Positions 32,786 to 40,525 of a stretch of 64,000 bases of DNA are shown one piece after another. This DNA comes from Oscillospiraceae bacterium. GTDB lineage: Bacteria > Bacillota > Clostridia > Oscillospirales > Oscillospiraceae. The stretch lies in contig JAFRMX010000012.1 of the NCBI GenBank assembly GCA_017430455.1, positions 1 to 64,000 on the forward strand. Direction: 5' to 3'. The notes beneath the pieces are model-generated. The model searched no databases and had not been told where the DNA came from. It saw only the letters and a program-made list of their open reading frames with translations. Made by a program: the position numbers and the translations under genes. Numbering within the stretch: position 1 is the stretch's first letter; the number at the start of each line of letters is the position of its first letter.

Positions 32786-33481
32786 TCAGAGGCCCCTGAG
32801 CTTCGCGCCCGGTATTATCTCCCTCACAGCCTCGAGCAGCTCCTTCATCTCCGCCTCGCCGAAGGCCCCGAGCCCCCGCGGGTCTATGAGGTTCCCGCTG
32901 TCCTTGTACTGCTGGAGCCAATACTCCTTCGCCCCTTCTATCCAGCGGGCGGCCTCTTTGAGACTCTGCTTCGTGTGAAGTCCCCTTACGACGGTCGTTC
33001 TGAACTCGTAATCGCAGCGCCCCTCGAGCAGAAGCTCCCTGCTCCTCGAAACAGGCGCGATGTCGAAGTTTATAAGCCCTGCCGTCTCGCCGTAGAGCGC
33101 GGGGGCGTTCTTTATGTCCATGGCGACCCTGTCGACGAGCCCCTCCGAGATCAGCGCCCCGAGCATCTCCGGGTTCGTGCCGTTCGTGTCGAGCTTGACG
33201 AGAAAGCCCAGGTCCTTTATCCTCTTTATAAATAAAGGCAGCTCCTTTCGCAGCGTGGGCTCCCCGCCGGTTATCGCGACCCCCTCCAGGATGCCCTTTC
33301 TCTTGTTCAGAAAAGAAAAGAACTCTTCTTCGTCAAGAAAAGTTCCCCCGTCTATGTCTGTTACGAGCAGAGCATTGTGACAGAAGGGACACCGGAAATT
33401 ACAGCCCGGAGTGAAGACCGTGCAGGCCGTCTTCCCCGGGAAATCCAGCAGTGTTAACTTTTGAAGCCCGGCGATGAGCAA
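32786..33481 (-). CDS. nrdG: Anaerobic ribonucleotide reductase-activating protein (radical SAM)
   Basis: A 231-residue radical SAM activase. The iron-sulfur motif CxxxCxxC is CNFRCPFCH at about 27-35, preceded by LTLLDFPGKTACTVFTPG; the SAM-binding GGEPTLR follows. It installs the glycyl radical on NrdD using SAM and a 4Fe-4S cluster and is oxygen sensitive. It lies 62 bases upstream of nrdD on the same strand behind a consensus promoter. It belongs to the longer NrdG2-like branch. Confidence 0.92.
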   Translation of the reverse strand: MLIAGLQKLTLLDFPGKTACTVFTPGCNFRCPFCHNALLVTDIDGGTFLDEEEFFSFLNKRKGILEGVAITGGEPTLRKELPLFIKRIKDLGFLVKLDTNGTNPEMLGALISEGLVDRVAMDIKNAPALYGETAGLINFDIAPVSRSRELLLEGRCDYEFRTTVVRGLHTKQSLKEAARWIEGAKEYWLQQYKDSGNLIDPRGLGAFGEAEMKELLEAVREIIPGAKLRGL

Positions 33482-33517
33482 CTTGCCTTGAGCCTCCTTT
33501 TGTTTCGTGCAGGACTT

Positions 33518-33546
33518 ATATTACTCCGGGTCTTTTCCTCTGTCAA
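33518..33546 (-). promoter_or_regulatory. Sigma-A promoter of nrdG-nrdD-trxB
   Basis: Minus strand TTGACA (33546-33541), 17 bases, TAATAT (33523-33518). Confidence 0.85.
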
Positions 33547-33553
33547 CAGCAAA

Positions 33554-33569
33554 ACACAAGATATTGAAA
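33554..33569 (-). promoter_or_regulatory. Possible NrdR box
   Basis: The minus strand reads TTTCAATATCTTGTGT, agreeing at 12 of 16 positions with the NrdR consensus (ACACwATATATwGTGT), just upstream of the -35. NrdR boxes usually come in pairs; I do not see a convincing second one. The rest of 33570-33706 is A/T-rich and holds a TTGTAA/TTACAA inverted repeat (33581-33600). Confidence 0.3.
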
Positions 33570-33706
33570 ATTTTCCCCATTTGTAACCAATTTTTTACAA
33601 TATTTGGTATTTGTCTAAACCGGCTCCAATGCTCATGAATCGGTCGTTTCAGCCCTGTTTCGGGCCTTTTTCCCAATATTTTTCTGTAAAGAAATGTAAT
33701 TTCCTG

Positions 33707-33735
33707 TTGACTTTATCCATTTTGTCTGCTAAAGT
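33707..33735 (+). promoter_or_regulatory. Promoter of the aromatic ABC importer operon
   Basis: TTGACT (33707-33712), 17 bases, TAAAGT (33730-33735). It starts the transcript that carries the tyrosine leader. Confidence 0.75.
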
Positions 33736-33763
33736 ACGTTTATCTTTTGGAAGAGGCAATTCG

Positions 33764-33823
33764 ATGAACTTCTTTTTTGCACCGGAATACCGTTATTACT
33801 ATTACTATTGCAGCGAAAAGTAA
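33764..33823 (+). CDS. Tyrosine-rich leader peptide (19 residues)
   Basis: MNFFFAPEYRYYYYYCSEK. Six Tyr codons, five of them in a row (33794-33808), and three Phe codons in a 19-codon ORF. AGAGG stands 7 bases before the ATG. The Tyr codons are part of an RNA helix with 33820-33826, which overlaps the leader's UAA. Downstream helices form an antiterminator and a terminator in front of the importer genes. The peptide has no homology-based function; by analogy with trpL and pheL its translation would sense charged tRNA-Tyr. The ORF and codons are seen; the role is inferred. Confidence 0.82.
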   Translation: MNFFFAPEYRYYYYYCSEK

Positions 33824-33826
33824 TAG

Positions 33827-33875
33827 CGTTTTGCGGTGCGTTCTTTACGTTAGCTTTGAGTCTGCACGCGAAACG
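33827..33875 (+). promoter_or_regulatory. Antiterminator pairing of the tyrosine leader
   Basis: CGTTTTGCG (33827-33835) pairs over 9 positions (one U-G) with CGCGAAACG (33867-33875), which is the loop and inner arm of the terminator. In the alternative fold, 33820-33826 (GTAATAG) pairs with CTATTAC (33799-33805) or CTATTGC (33805-33811) in the Tyr codons, and CGGTGC (33834-33839) pairs with GCACCG (33779-33784), hiding the antiterminator strand. A ribosome stalled at the Tyr codons would free it. Confidence 0.7.
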
Positions 33876-33896
33876 GGCAGGCTCTTAAATTTTTTT
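33858..33896 (+). terminator. Attenuator terminator before the aromatic ABC importer
   Basis: Stem GAGTCTGC (33858-33865) / GCAGGCTC (33877-33884), 11-base loop, then TTAAATTTTTTT ending at 33896. The ribosome site of the binding-protein gene begins two bases later. Confidence 0.85.
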
Positions 33897-33911
33897 CGGG
33901 AGGAAAACAAA

Positions 33912-34874
33912 ATGAAAAAAGCATTTGCACTGGTCCTTGCCCTTTGCATGGTCTTCGCGCTCTGCGCCTGCGGAGCTTCATCCGCCAAGGCGGAAGAGAG
34001 CTACACGGTCGGCGTATGCCAGCTCGTACAGCACCCCGCCCTCGACGCGGCCACGGAAGGCTTCCAGGCAGCCCTCAAAGACAAGCTCGGCGATAAAGTC
34101 AAGGTGGACGTCCAGAACGCCTCAGGCGACAGCCCCACCTGCTCGGTCATAGTCAACCAGTTCGTAAGCGACCAGGTCGACCTCATCATGGCAAACGCCA
34201 CCCCGGCCCTGCTCGCCGCCCAGTCCGCGACCGGCGAGATCCCCATACTCGGCACCTCCATCACGGACTACGCCTCCGCCCTCGGCATTGAGGACTGGAA
34301 CGGCGCCACGGGCCTCAACATCTCCGGCACCTCCGACCTCGCTCCCCTCGACGGCCAGGCCGAGATGCTCAAGGAGCTCTTCCCCGACGCACACCGCGTA
34401 GGCGTTCTCTACTGCTCCGCGGAGCCCAACTCCAAGTACCAGGCCGACAAGATCGACCAGATCCTCGCGGACCTCGGCTACATCGTCACCGAATACACCT
34501 TCGCGGACTCCAATGACGTCGCCAGCGTGACCGCGACAGCCGTCGGCGAGAACGACGTCCTCTACATCCCGACAGACAACACGGCCGCCTCCTGCACCGA
34601 GGCCATCAACAACGTGGCCCTGCCCGCCGGAGTCCCCATAATCTGCGGCGAGGAGAACCTCTGCAAGGGCTGCGGCCTTGCCACCCTCTCCATCAACTAC
34701 TACGACCTCGGCTACGCGACCGGCGAGATGGCCTATGAAGTCCTCGTAAACGGCGCCGACGTCTCCACGATGGCGATACAGTTCGCCCCGGTATTCACGA
34801 AGGAGTACAACGCGGCAAACGCCGAAGCTCTCGGGATCTCCGTTCCCTCGGACTACGTGGCCATAGCGGACTGA
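33912..34874 (+). CDS. TrpX-like ABC substrate-binding lipoprotein
   Basis: 320 residues. Signal peptide MKKAFALVLALCMVFALCAC with lipobox LCAC. The mature part begins YTVGVCQLVQHPALDAATEG, the pattern of the ABC_sub_bind (PF04392) family to which TrpX of streptococci belongs; it has the periplasmic-binding fold of LacI/branched-chain binding proteins. GGGAGG precedes the ATG by 8 bases. It is followed by a permease and an ATPase gene of the same system. Because the leader in front encodes a run of Tyr, an aromatic amino acid, most simply tyrosine, is the likely substrate (inference). Confidence 0.88.
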   Translation: MKKAFALVLALCMVFALCACGASSAKAEESYTVGVCQLVQHPALDAATEGFQAALKDKLGDKVKVDVQNASGDSPTCSVIVNQFVSDQVDLIMANATPALLAAQSATGEIPILGTSITDYASALGIEDWNGATGLNISGTSDLAPLDGQAEMLKELFPDAHRVGVLYCSAEPNSKYQADKIDQILADLGYIVTEYTFADSNDVASVTATAVGENDVLYIPTDNTAASCTEAINNVALPAGVPIICGEENLCKGCGLATLSINYYDLGYATGEMAYEVLVNGADVSTMAIQFAPVFTKEYNAANAEALGISVPSDYVAIAD

Positions 34875-34878
34875 TACA

Positions 34879-35835
34879 GTGGATATTTCAGCGTATTTCG
34901 CTTCCCTGAGCCTTTTAAAGCTCGTAAAGAACCTCCCCGGCGGCGCGGCGCAGGGTCTCATCTGGGGCATCATGGCCCTCGGGATCTATGTGACCTTCCG
35001 CGTCCTTGACGTGGCCGACCTCTCCGTCGACGGGACCTTCACCACGGGCGGCGCCGTCACGGTCATGCTCATCCTGGCCGGCTGGCCGGCCTGGGCCGCG
35101 GTGATAATAGCGATAATGGCGGGCATAATCGCCGGCTTCGTGACGGGCGTCCTGCACACCAGGCTCGGCATCCCGGTCATCCTCGCCGGCATCCTGACCC
35201 AGTTCTCGCTCTATTCGATTAACCTGAGGATCATGGGCATGGCCGCGAACAAGGCGATCTCCGTCGACAAATACTCGCTGCTGCTCAGCGCCCGCAACAT
35301 CCCCGGCGCCATACTCAAGGGCCTGCTGATCGCCCTTGCTCTGGTCTCGATATTCTACTGGTACTTCGGCACCGAGCAGGGCAGGGCCGTCCGCGCGACA
35401 GGCTCCAACCCGCACATGAGCAAGGCGCAGGGCATCAACATCAACTCGATGAAGGTCCTCGGTCTCGCCGTCTCGAACGGGATCGTCGCCCTCGCCGGCG
35501 GGCTCATGGCCCAGTACCAGGGCTTCGCGGACGTCAACATGGGCCGCGGCGCCATCGTCATCGGCCTTGCCGCCGTCATAATCGGCGAGGTCATCGGTCG
35601 CGCGGTCCTCGGAAAGCATCTCAACTTCTTCGGCACCCTCGCCTTCACGGTCATCGGCGGAGTCATCTACTACCTGGTCGTCGTCGTAGTCCTCTGGCTC
35701 AGGCTCAACTCCAACGACCTCAAGCTCTTCACGGCCGTGATCGTCGCCCTCTTCCTGGCTGTCCCCTACCTCAGGGAGCAGTCGGTGACTTCCTTCGCGA
35801 AGTTCAAAAAGAAGGGAGGCAGCAAAGATGCTTAA
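34879..35835 (+). CDS. ABC importer permease (TrpY-like, branched-chain permease fold)
   Basis: A 318-residue membrane protein of the LivH/BPD_transp_2 family with 8-9 hydrophobic segments. LPGGAAQGLIWGIMALGIYV and DVADLSVDGTFTTGGAV are the recognisable N-terminal stretches of the TrpY-type subfamily, and GINVNSMKVLGLAVSNG-like (here GININSMKVLGLAVSNG) the loop that meets the ATPase. The start is GTG, four bases after the upstream stop. The 3' end overlaps the ATPase gene by 8 bases. Confidence 0.88.
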   Translation: MDISAYFASLSLLKLVKNLPGGAAQGLIWGIMALGIYVTFRVLDVADLSVDGTFTTGGAVTVMLILAGWPAWAAVIIAIMAGIIAGFVTGVLHTRLGIPVILAGILTQFSLYSINLRIMGMAANKAISVDKYSLLLSARNIPGAILKGLLIALALVSIFYWYFGTEQGRAVRATGSNPHMSKAQGININSMKVLGLAVSNGIVALAGGLMAQYQGFADVNMGRGAIVIGLAAVIIGEVIGRAVLGKHLNFFGTLAFTVIGGVIYYLVVVVVLWLRLNSNDLKLFTAVIVALFLAVPYLREQSVTSFAKFKKKGGSKDA

Positions 35836-36622
35836 TGTCGAAAACATATCCAAGACCTTCAACCCCGGCACCATAAACGAGAAAAAGGCCCTCGACGGCC
35901 TCTCCCTCCACCTCGATCCGGGCGATTTCGTGACGGTCATCGGCGGCAACGGAGCCGGCAAATCGACGCTTCTCAACGCCATAGCGGGCGTCTGGCCGGT
36001 GGATTCGGGGCGTATCGTCCTCGACGGCACGGACGTGACGGCGATGCCCGAGCACAAGAGGGCCGTCTTTATAGGCAGGGTCTTCCAGGACCCGATGATG
36101 GGCACCGCCCCGAACATGCAGCTCGAGGAAAACCTCGCCCTAGCCCTTCGCAGAGGACAGAGAAGGACGCTCAAGTGGGGCGTCACCAGGGAAGAGCGCA
36201 AGATGTACAAGGAGATCCTCGCGCCTCTTGGCCTCGGCCTCGAGGACAGGCTGGAGGCCAAGGTCGGTCTCCTCTCCGGCGGACAGCGCCAGGCCTGCAC
36301 CCTTCTGATGGCTACCCTGAGAGAGCCCAAGCTCCTGCTTCTCGACGAGCACACGGCCGCTCTCGACCCGGCCACTGCCATAAAGGTCCTCGACCTCTCC
36401 GAGAAGCTCATAAACGAGAAGCACCTCACGACCCTGATGATCACCCACAACATGAAGGACGCGATCCGCCACGGAAACCGCCTCATCATGATGAACGAGG
36501 GCGCCATCATCCTCGACGTGCGCGGCGAGGAGAAGCAGAAGCTCACGAAGCAGATCCTGATGGAAAAATTCGCGGCCCTGTCCGGCTCGACCATGGAGAC
36601 GGACTCGGTCCTGCTGGGGTAA
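35828..36622 (+). CDS. ABC importer ATP-binding protein (TrpZ-like)
   Basis: 264 residues. Walker A GGNGAGKSTLLNA, signature LLSGGQRQACTLL, Walker B LLLLDEHTAALDP (with H after DE), and switch His in MITHNM. The EHTAALDP version is common to this importer subfamily. It forms the energy-coupling dimer for the permease encoded upstream. Last gene of the operon; a long hairpin follows but without a T-run. Confidence 0.9.
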   Translation: MLNVENISKTFNPGTINEKKALDGLSLHLDPGDFVTVIGGNGAGKSTLLNAIAGVWPVDSGRIVLDGTDVTAMPEHKRAVFIGRVFQDPMMGTAPNMQLEENLALALRRGQRRTLKWGVTREERKMYKEILAPLGLGLEDRLEAKVGLLSGGQRQACTLLMATLREPKLLLLDEHTAALDPATAIKVLDLSEKLINEKHLTTLMITHNMKDAIRHGNRLIMMNEGAIILDVRGEEKQKLTKQILMEKFAALSGSTMETDSVLLG

Positions 36623-36677
36623 GATCAGTTTACGTCGCTTCCGATCTCTATAGTTCTGGCAATTGAATATATCTTCA

Positions 36678-36711
36678 CATCTCCGGTGCCCGAAAGACGG
36701 TACCGGAGATG
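36678..36711. repeat. Strong hairpin after the importer operon
   Basis: CATCTCCGGT (36678-36687) and ACCGGAGATG (36702-36711) with further inner pairs, 16 in all. No T-run on either strand, so it may be a 3'-end protecting structure or a weak terminator. Confidence 0.5.
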
Positions 36712-36815
36712 ATCGCATCTCCGGGGCAAAACGGGGATAGTGTAAGTGCGCAGACTATCCGACCCCGCTTGGTCCTTCGTTATACCCTCTTGTATAACGG
36801 TTACTTGCATTAAAT

Positions 36816-37480
36816 TATTATTTTTCGAAGTTCGAAAAATGTTTTCCAAACTCTTTTATTGATTTCCCAAACCTTTGCAGCGCAAGCGTTTGGGATTTTT
36901 CGAACTTTTCGAACTTACTTTTGCTCCAGCAGTTTTGGATTCACGCAAATGTGCTTTCCCGGCGGACGTCCTCCGCCGGAATACTCGCAAGGATAAGCCT
37001 TAAGAACATAAACGTTTTTCTCCGTTATCTCCAAAGGCTTTGCATATGTGAGTGTATTACAGTGAACAGCCTGACAGATCTGATGTATTGTAATAACGTT
37101 TTTTGTTCAATTTTATAATTATACCAAGGATGTATTAAGCTTTTTTATATCCTCATCCGTCTGTTCCCGTGAATACCCTAAAACCCGGTCAGACGTATCT
37201 GTCCCTTACGGAGAGGGCTGTATCCTAATCCGGGAACACAGAGATATATTTGGACTTCACGTTTTTCCCGGTAAGTTTGAATAGTTTATGGTAAAAAACC
37301 TCCTCACTTACCATGCATTTGAAAGAATATAATTAACGGTCTGCATGGATAGACCGAAAAAATAAGGGTTAAAAAATCGGTTCGAAAAGTTCGAATAATG
37401 CTGATATGTTGCGCCGCAATGGTTTCAAGCTATCGAAAAACAGTTAGGAAAATATTTTTCGAACTTTGAAAAATGATAAT
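36816..37480. mobile_element. Element of about 665 bases with long imperfect inverted ends, MITE-like or structured RNA
   Basis: The left end (36816-36914) and right end (37381-37480) are inverted copies of each other over about 98 bases. The outer 32-34 bases differ at only about three positions; the inner 16 bases TTCGAACTTTTCGAAC (36899-36914) recur exactly inverted at 37380-37395. The outermost part is itself a palindrome, ATTTTTCGAA and TTCGAAAAAT around one G (36820-36840). TTCGAA occurs seven times in the ends. The middle holds smaller hairpins (36959-36979, CCGGCGGA/TCCGCCGG; 37336-37356, CGGTCT/AGACCG) but no supported gene. No clear target duplication was found. Confidence 0.55.
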
Positions 37481-37651
37481 CGAACAGTTCTTTGTTCACC
37501 AGCAGGGTTTTGGTCCCTACCTTTTCGAAGTCCCTTAATCTATTATAAAAGAAAGCTACAGAAACACTTTAGGGACTGAAAGGTTAAAAAGTGGAACTGG
37601 GTCAGAACCGTCTATTTTGTAACGCTAAAGGTAAACGATTAAAAAGAACAA
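37481..37651. other. Gene-free stretch with an inverted repeat
   Basis: No gene is seen. ACCTTT and AGTCCCT near 37517-37535 can pair with AGGGACT and AAAGGT at 37571-37590, a stem of 13 pairs with a short bulge. An RNA role is possible but unsupported. Confidence 0.35.
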
Positions 37652-37680
37652 AAACAAGCCACCCTGTTCGGGTGGCTTTT
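37652..37680 (-). terminator. Terminator after the dehydrogenase gene
   Basis: Stem AAGCCACCC/GGGTGGCTT with a TGTTC loop. On the minus strand TTGTTTTTGTTC follows; on the plus strand TTTTGTATTG. Confidence 0.8.
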
Positions 37681-37712
37681 GTATTGTGGACGGATTGCAA
37701 CGCCTGGCACGT

Positions 37713-38678
37713 TTACGCCTTGTAGCCGGTGGAGAAGTCGACGATGTTGCGGTAGCTGCCGCCGCTGAGGAAAGCCTTCAGGTTGTGGCAGGCGATGTCC
37801 GTGATGATCTCGAGCGTGTCGGGGATATGGAAGAAGCCGGCCACGTGCGGGGTGATGAACAGGTTCTTAAGGCCCCAGAGAGGGCTGTCCGCGGTAAGCG
37901 GCTCGCCTTCGGCGACGTCTATGGAAGCGGCGGCGATCTCTCCGGAATTAAGCGCGTCATAAAGGACTTTGTTGTCCACAGCGTCTCCCCTGCCGCAGTT
38001 TACGAAGATGGCGGACTTTTTCATGAGCTTAAAGCGCTCCGCCGTATATATATGGTAAGTGGCGCCCGTTCCCGGAAGGATCGAGAACACTATATCCGCC
38101 CTGGGAAGCACCTCGTCGAGGGCGTCCATCGTATAAACTTCGTCTATTCCCTCGGGGCAGGCGGAGGGGCGGCGCTTTACGCCGATCACATACGCGCCCA
38201 GCGCCTTGCACATCTTCGCGTAAGCGATGCCTATCTCTCCGAGTCCCATGACGAGCACGGTACTGTCGGCTATCGAGCCGACCTCGCCCTCATCGCGCCA
38301 GAGCTTTTCGTTCTGGTTGTCCCTGTACAGATACAGCTTTTTCTGCATCGCGAGGGTAACGGCAAACGCGTGCTGGGAGACGGTCTTGTTGTAAGCGCCG
38401 GTGGAGTTGCAAAGGACCGTGCCCTTCGCGAGCACGCCGGGCTTAACATAGGCGTCCGCTCCGGCGGAAGTCAGCTGCATGAGCTTGAGCCTCGGCGATT
38501 CATTTATTCGCGACGGGGTCAGGTTTCCTATTATCACGTCCGCGGAGGCGATCTCCTCCGGGCTCACCCCGGCGCCGTTGAAGTCCGCGCAGAATCTGAA
38601 GCTGCAGCCCTTTCCGGCCTCCTCCAGCCTCTTTTTCTGCTCCTCCTTGAACGGTCCGACTGCGAGCACATTGTTCAT
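37713..38678 (-). CDS. D-isomer-specific 2-hydroxyacid dehydrogenase
   Basis: 321 residues. The NAD site is VLVMGLGEIGIAYAKM (GxGxxG) at about 143-158; the substrate-binding Arg lies in NCGRGDAVD, the Glu in IDVAEGEPL and the catalytic His in ITPHVAGFF, giving the usual R-E-H set. It should reduce a 2-oxoacid with NADH or oxidise the D-hydroxyacid in the cytoplasm. The exact acid is not evident. It stands alone with a terminator after it, between the gene-free stretch and the DUF3810 gene. Confidence 0.88.
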   Translation of the reverse strand: MNNVLAVGPFKEEQKKRLEEAGKGCSFRFCADFNGAGVSPEEIASADVIIGNLTPSRINESPRLKLMQLTSAGADAYVKPGVLAKGTVLCNSTGAYNKTVSQHAFAVTLAMQKKLYLYRDNQNEKLWRDEGEVGSIADSTVLVMGLGEIGIAYAKMCKALGAYVIGVKRRPSACPEGIDEVYTMDALDEVLPRADIVFSILPGTGATYHIYTAERFKLMKKSAIFVNCGRGDAVDNKVLYDALNSGEIAAASIDVAEGEPLTADSPLWGLKNLFITPHVAGFFHIPDTLEIITDIACHNLKAFLSGGSYRNIVDFSTGYKA

Positions 38679-38785
38679 CTTCCGGTCCTCCTTTTATATT
38701 CATTATTATTTATACCTCTTAAAGCGGTCTTTCCAATTATAACCTACGGCGGCAAAATAAACTATAAAAACCTGAAATAATTTGC

Positions 38786-38850
38786 TATAATAGAAAACCG
38801 CTCCGGCAGAGGGGGGATCTGCAGGAGCGGCGGCTAAAGCCTTTTTTATA
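38786..38850 (+). ncRNA. Candidate tiny RNA or attenuated leader
   Basis: An extended -10 (TGCTATAAT, -10 at 38786-38791) is followed, where transcription should begin, by stem CCGCTCC (38798-38804) / GGAGCGG (38824-38830) with inner CAGA/TCTG, then GGC/GCC (38832-38841) and TTTTTT (38842-38847). This gives a transcript of about 50 bases ending 115 bases before the DUF3810 gene. The -35 is poor. It may be an sRNA or an attenuator. Confidence 0.4.
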
Positions 38851-38963
38851 TTGGGAGAAAAAGAGAGGATCTTTATGCTGTTATGATACAGCGGAATTAT
38901 GAACATTTAATGGGCAATTGATGAATTAAATGTTAGATTTCTGTAAACAAAAGGGAGAATATC

Positions 38964-40097
38964 TTGCGAAGACTATTCAGTAACGCTCCTATGAGCAGCT
39001 TCCTGTCCTTCATATGCGCGATCTTCATCGCCGCCTTTCTCGTCATGAGGGGCGACCGCGAGCTCATGGCGGAGCTGTCGGAAACATACATACAGCCCCT
39101 TCACCGCGCGATGGCTCAGACGCTCTCCTCGGCGGGCTTTTCGGTCGCCGAGCTGCTGATCGCGATCGGAGTCATCGCCCTTTTGTGGTTCACGGTGAAG
39201 ACTGTCTCGCGTTTTCTGCTCGAGCCGGGCAGGATCAGAACGCTCTGGAGATACGTAATGACGCTTCTTTCCGCCTTTCTCCTCATCTACGCGGGCTTTT
39301 GCGCGCTCTGGGGCATCTATTACTACGGGGACGACTTCATGTCGAAAAGCGGCCTCGACTACGGGGAGATCTCGACTGAAGAACTCACGACCGTGACCCG
39401 CTATTTCGCGGGCCTCGCGAACCAGTACTCGAAGGAGACTCCGAGGGACGAAAACGGCCTCTGCCTGAGCGACAGGGACGCGATCCTCCGGCGCTCCCCC
39501 GAGGTCTACGACAATATCGTGAAGGAATTTCCCTGCCTCGACGGGCCGCGGGTCGCCGCCAAGGGCGTTCTATGCTCCAGGGTCATGAGCCTTCTGGATT
39601 TTACCGGCTTTTTCTTTCCCTTCACCGGCGAGGCAAACGTCAACACGGACTGTCCAGAGGCCTTCTTCGCCTCGACCGTCGCCCACGAGCTTGCCCACCA
39701 GAGGGGCGTAGCCAAGGAGCAGGAGGCAAATTTCTGCGCCGTACTCGCTTCCTTCGAATACGGCGACAGCGACTACTGCTACAGCGCGGCCATCATGGGC
39801 TACGTTCATCTTTCCAACGCCCTGTACTCCGCCGACAGGGAGGCCTGGCAGCAGATCCGGGACAGCCTCAGCCGCGAGGTCATGGCGGACCTTCGGTACA
39901 ACTCCGAGTACTGGGCAAAGTATGAGACCAAGGTAAAGGACATCTCCAATACCGTCTATGAGGATTTCCTGGAGAGCTACGGGCAGGAGCTGGGGCTCAA
40001 GAGCTACGGCGCCTGTGTGGACCTGCTGGTAAACCGCTATTACGACACGGCCGTGCTCGCGCTCTCGGCCGCCGACAGCTACTCTCAGACTCCCTGA
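38964..40097 (+). CDS. DUF3810 membrane protein with HExxH-type metallopeptidase motif
   Basis: 377 residues, start TTG with AAAGGGAG 7 bases before it. Three hydrophobic segments at about 12-28, 55-75 and 94-115 are followed by a long soluble domain facing outward. STVAHELAHQRGVAKEQEANF contains HELAH (HExxH) and a downstream Glu, the zinc-peptidase pattern found in DUF3810 proteins. Function is unproved. The 3' end overlaps the convergent aroQ by 13 bases. Confidence 0.82.
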   Translation: MRRLFSNAPMSSFLSFICAIFIAAFLVMRGDRELMAELSETYIQPLHRAMAQTLSSAGFSVAELLIAIGVIALLWFTVKTVSRFLLEPGRIRTLWRYVMTLLSAFLLIYAGFCALWGIYYYGDDFMSKSGLDYGEISTEELTTVTRYFAGLANQYSKETPRDENGLCLSDRDAILRRSPEVYDNIVKEFPCLDGPRVAAKGVLCSRVMSLLDFTGFFFPFTGEANVNTDCPEAFFASTVAHELAHQRGVAKEQEANFCAVLASFEYGDSDYCYSAAIMGYVHLSNALYSADREAWQQIRDSLSREVMADLRYNSEYWAKYETKVKDISNTVYEDFLESYGQELGLKSYGACVDLLVNRYYDTAVLALSAADSYSQTP

Positions 40098-40525
40098 GAC
40101 AGGTATTCCTTAAGAAATTCTATCGCCTTTCTGTAGCCCTCAAAGCCGAGGCCCTTGAAGGTCTTTATACAGGCGAGCCCCGCGTAGGAGACCTGCCTGA
40201 ACTGCTCCCTCTCGCTTATATCCGAGAGGTGCACCTCGACCGCGGGTATGCTCACGGCCTTCAGCGCGTCCAGGATGGCTATGCTCGTGTGGGTGTAGGC
40301 CGCGGGGTTTATGACTATGGCGTCGAAGATCCCGTAAGCCTCCTGTATCATATCGACCAGATCCCCCTCGTGGTTGGACTGGCGTATCTCGAATCCTATA
40401 TCCTCATCCCTGCAGACCGCGGCGATATACGCCTTGAGGTCTGCATATGTTTTTCTGCCGTAGATATCGGGCTCGCGAAGGCCCAGGAGATTTAAATTCG
40501 GGCCGTTTAATATCAGTATCTTCAT
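40085..40525 (-). CDS. aroQ: Type II 3-dehydroquinate dehydratase
   Basis: 146 residues. ILNGPNLNLLGLREPDIYG at the start holds the catalytic Tyr (Tyr24-like, in DIYG), the flexible-loop Arg is in FEIRQSNHEGDL, and INPAAYTHTS and EVHLSDISERE complete the active site. It makes 3-dehydroshikimate from 3-dehydroquinate. Last gene of the aromatic operon; its ATG overlaps the aroEK stop (ATGA). The 3' end overlaps the DUF3810 gene on the other strand. Confidence 0.96.
   Translation of the reverse strand: MKILILNGPNLNLLGLREPDIYGRKTYADLKAYIAAVCRDEDIGFEIRQSNHEGDLVDMIQEAYGIFDAIVINPAAYTHTSIAILDALKAVSIPAVEVHLSDISEREQFRQVSYAGLACIKTFKGLGFEGYRKAIEFLKEYLSQGV

Noticed and set aside
32724..32921. 66-residue N-terminal extension of NrdD
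   Set aside because: It reads into the nrdG gene in another frame; the ATP-cone starts at MYRVTKRDGK with a ribosome site right before it.
33581..33600. TTGTAA/TTACAA inverted repeat as a second NrdR box
   Set aside because: It does not match the NrdR consensus and its distance to the first candidate box is not the usual number of helical turns.
34915..36594. A 559-codon open frame on the minus strand opposite the ABC permease and ATPase
   Set aside because: Antisense shadow of two well-defined ABC genes; low-complexity Asp/Arg/Gly composition and no plausible start.
36678..36711. Calling the 16-pair hairpin after the importer ATPase gene an intrinsic terminator
   Set aside because: Neither strand has a T-run after the stem.
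36623..37712. CRISPR array, tRNA or known structured RNA in the 1.1 kb gene-free stretch
   Set aside because: The repeats are two inverted ends, not evenly spaced direct repeats; no cloverleaf, SRP, tmRNA, 6S or RNase P core sequence could be found by eye.
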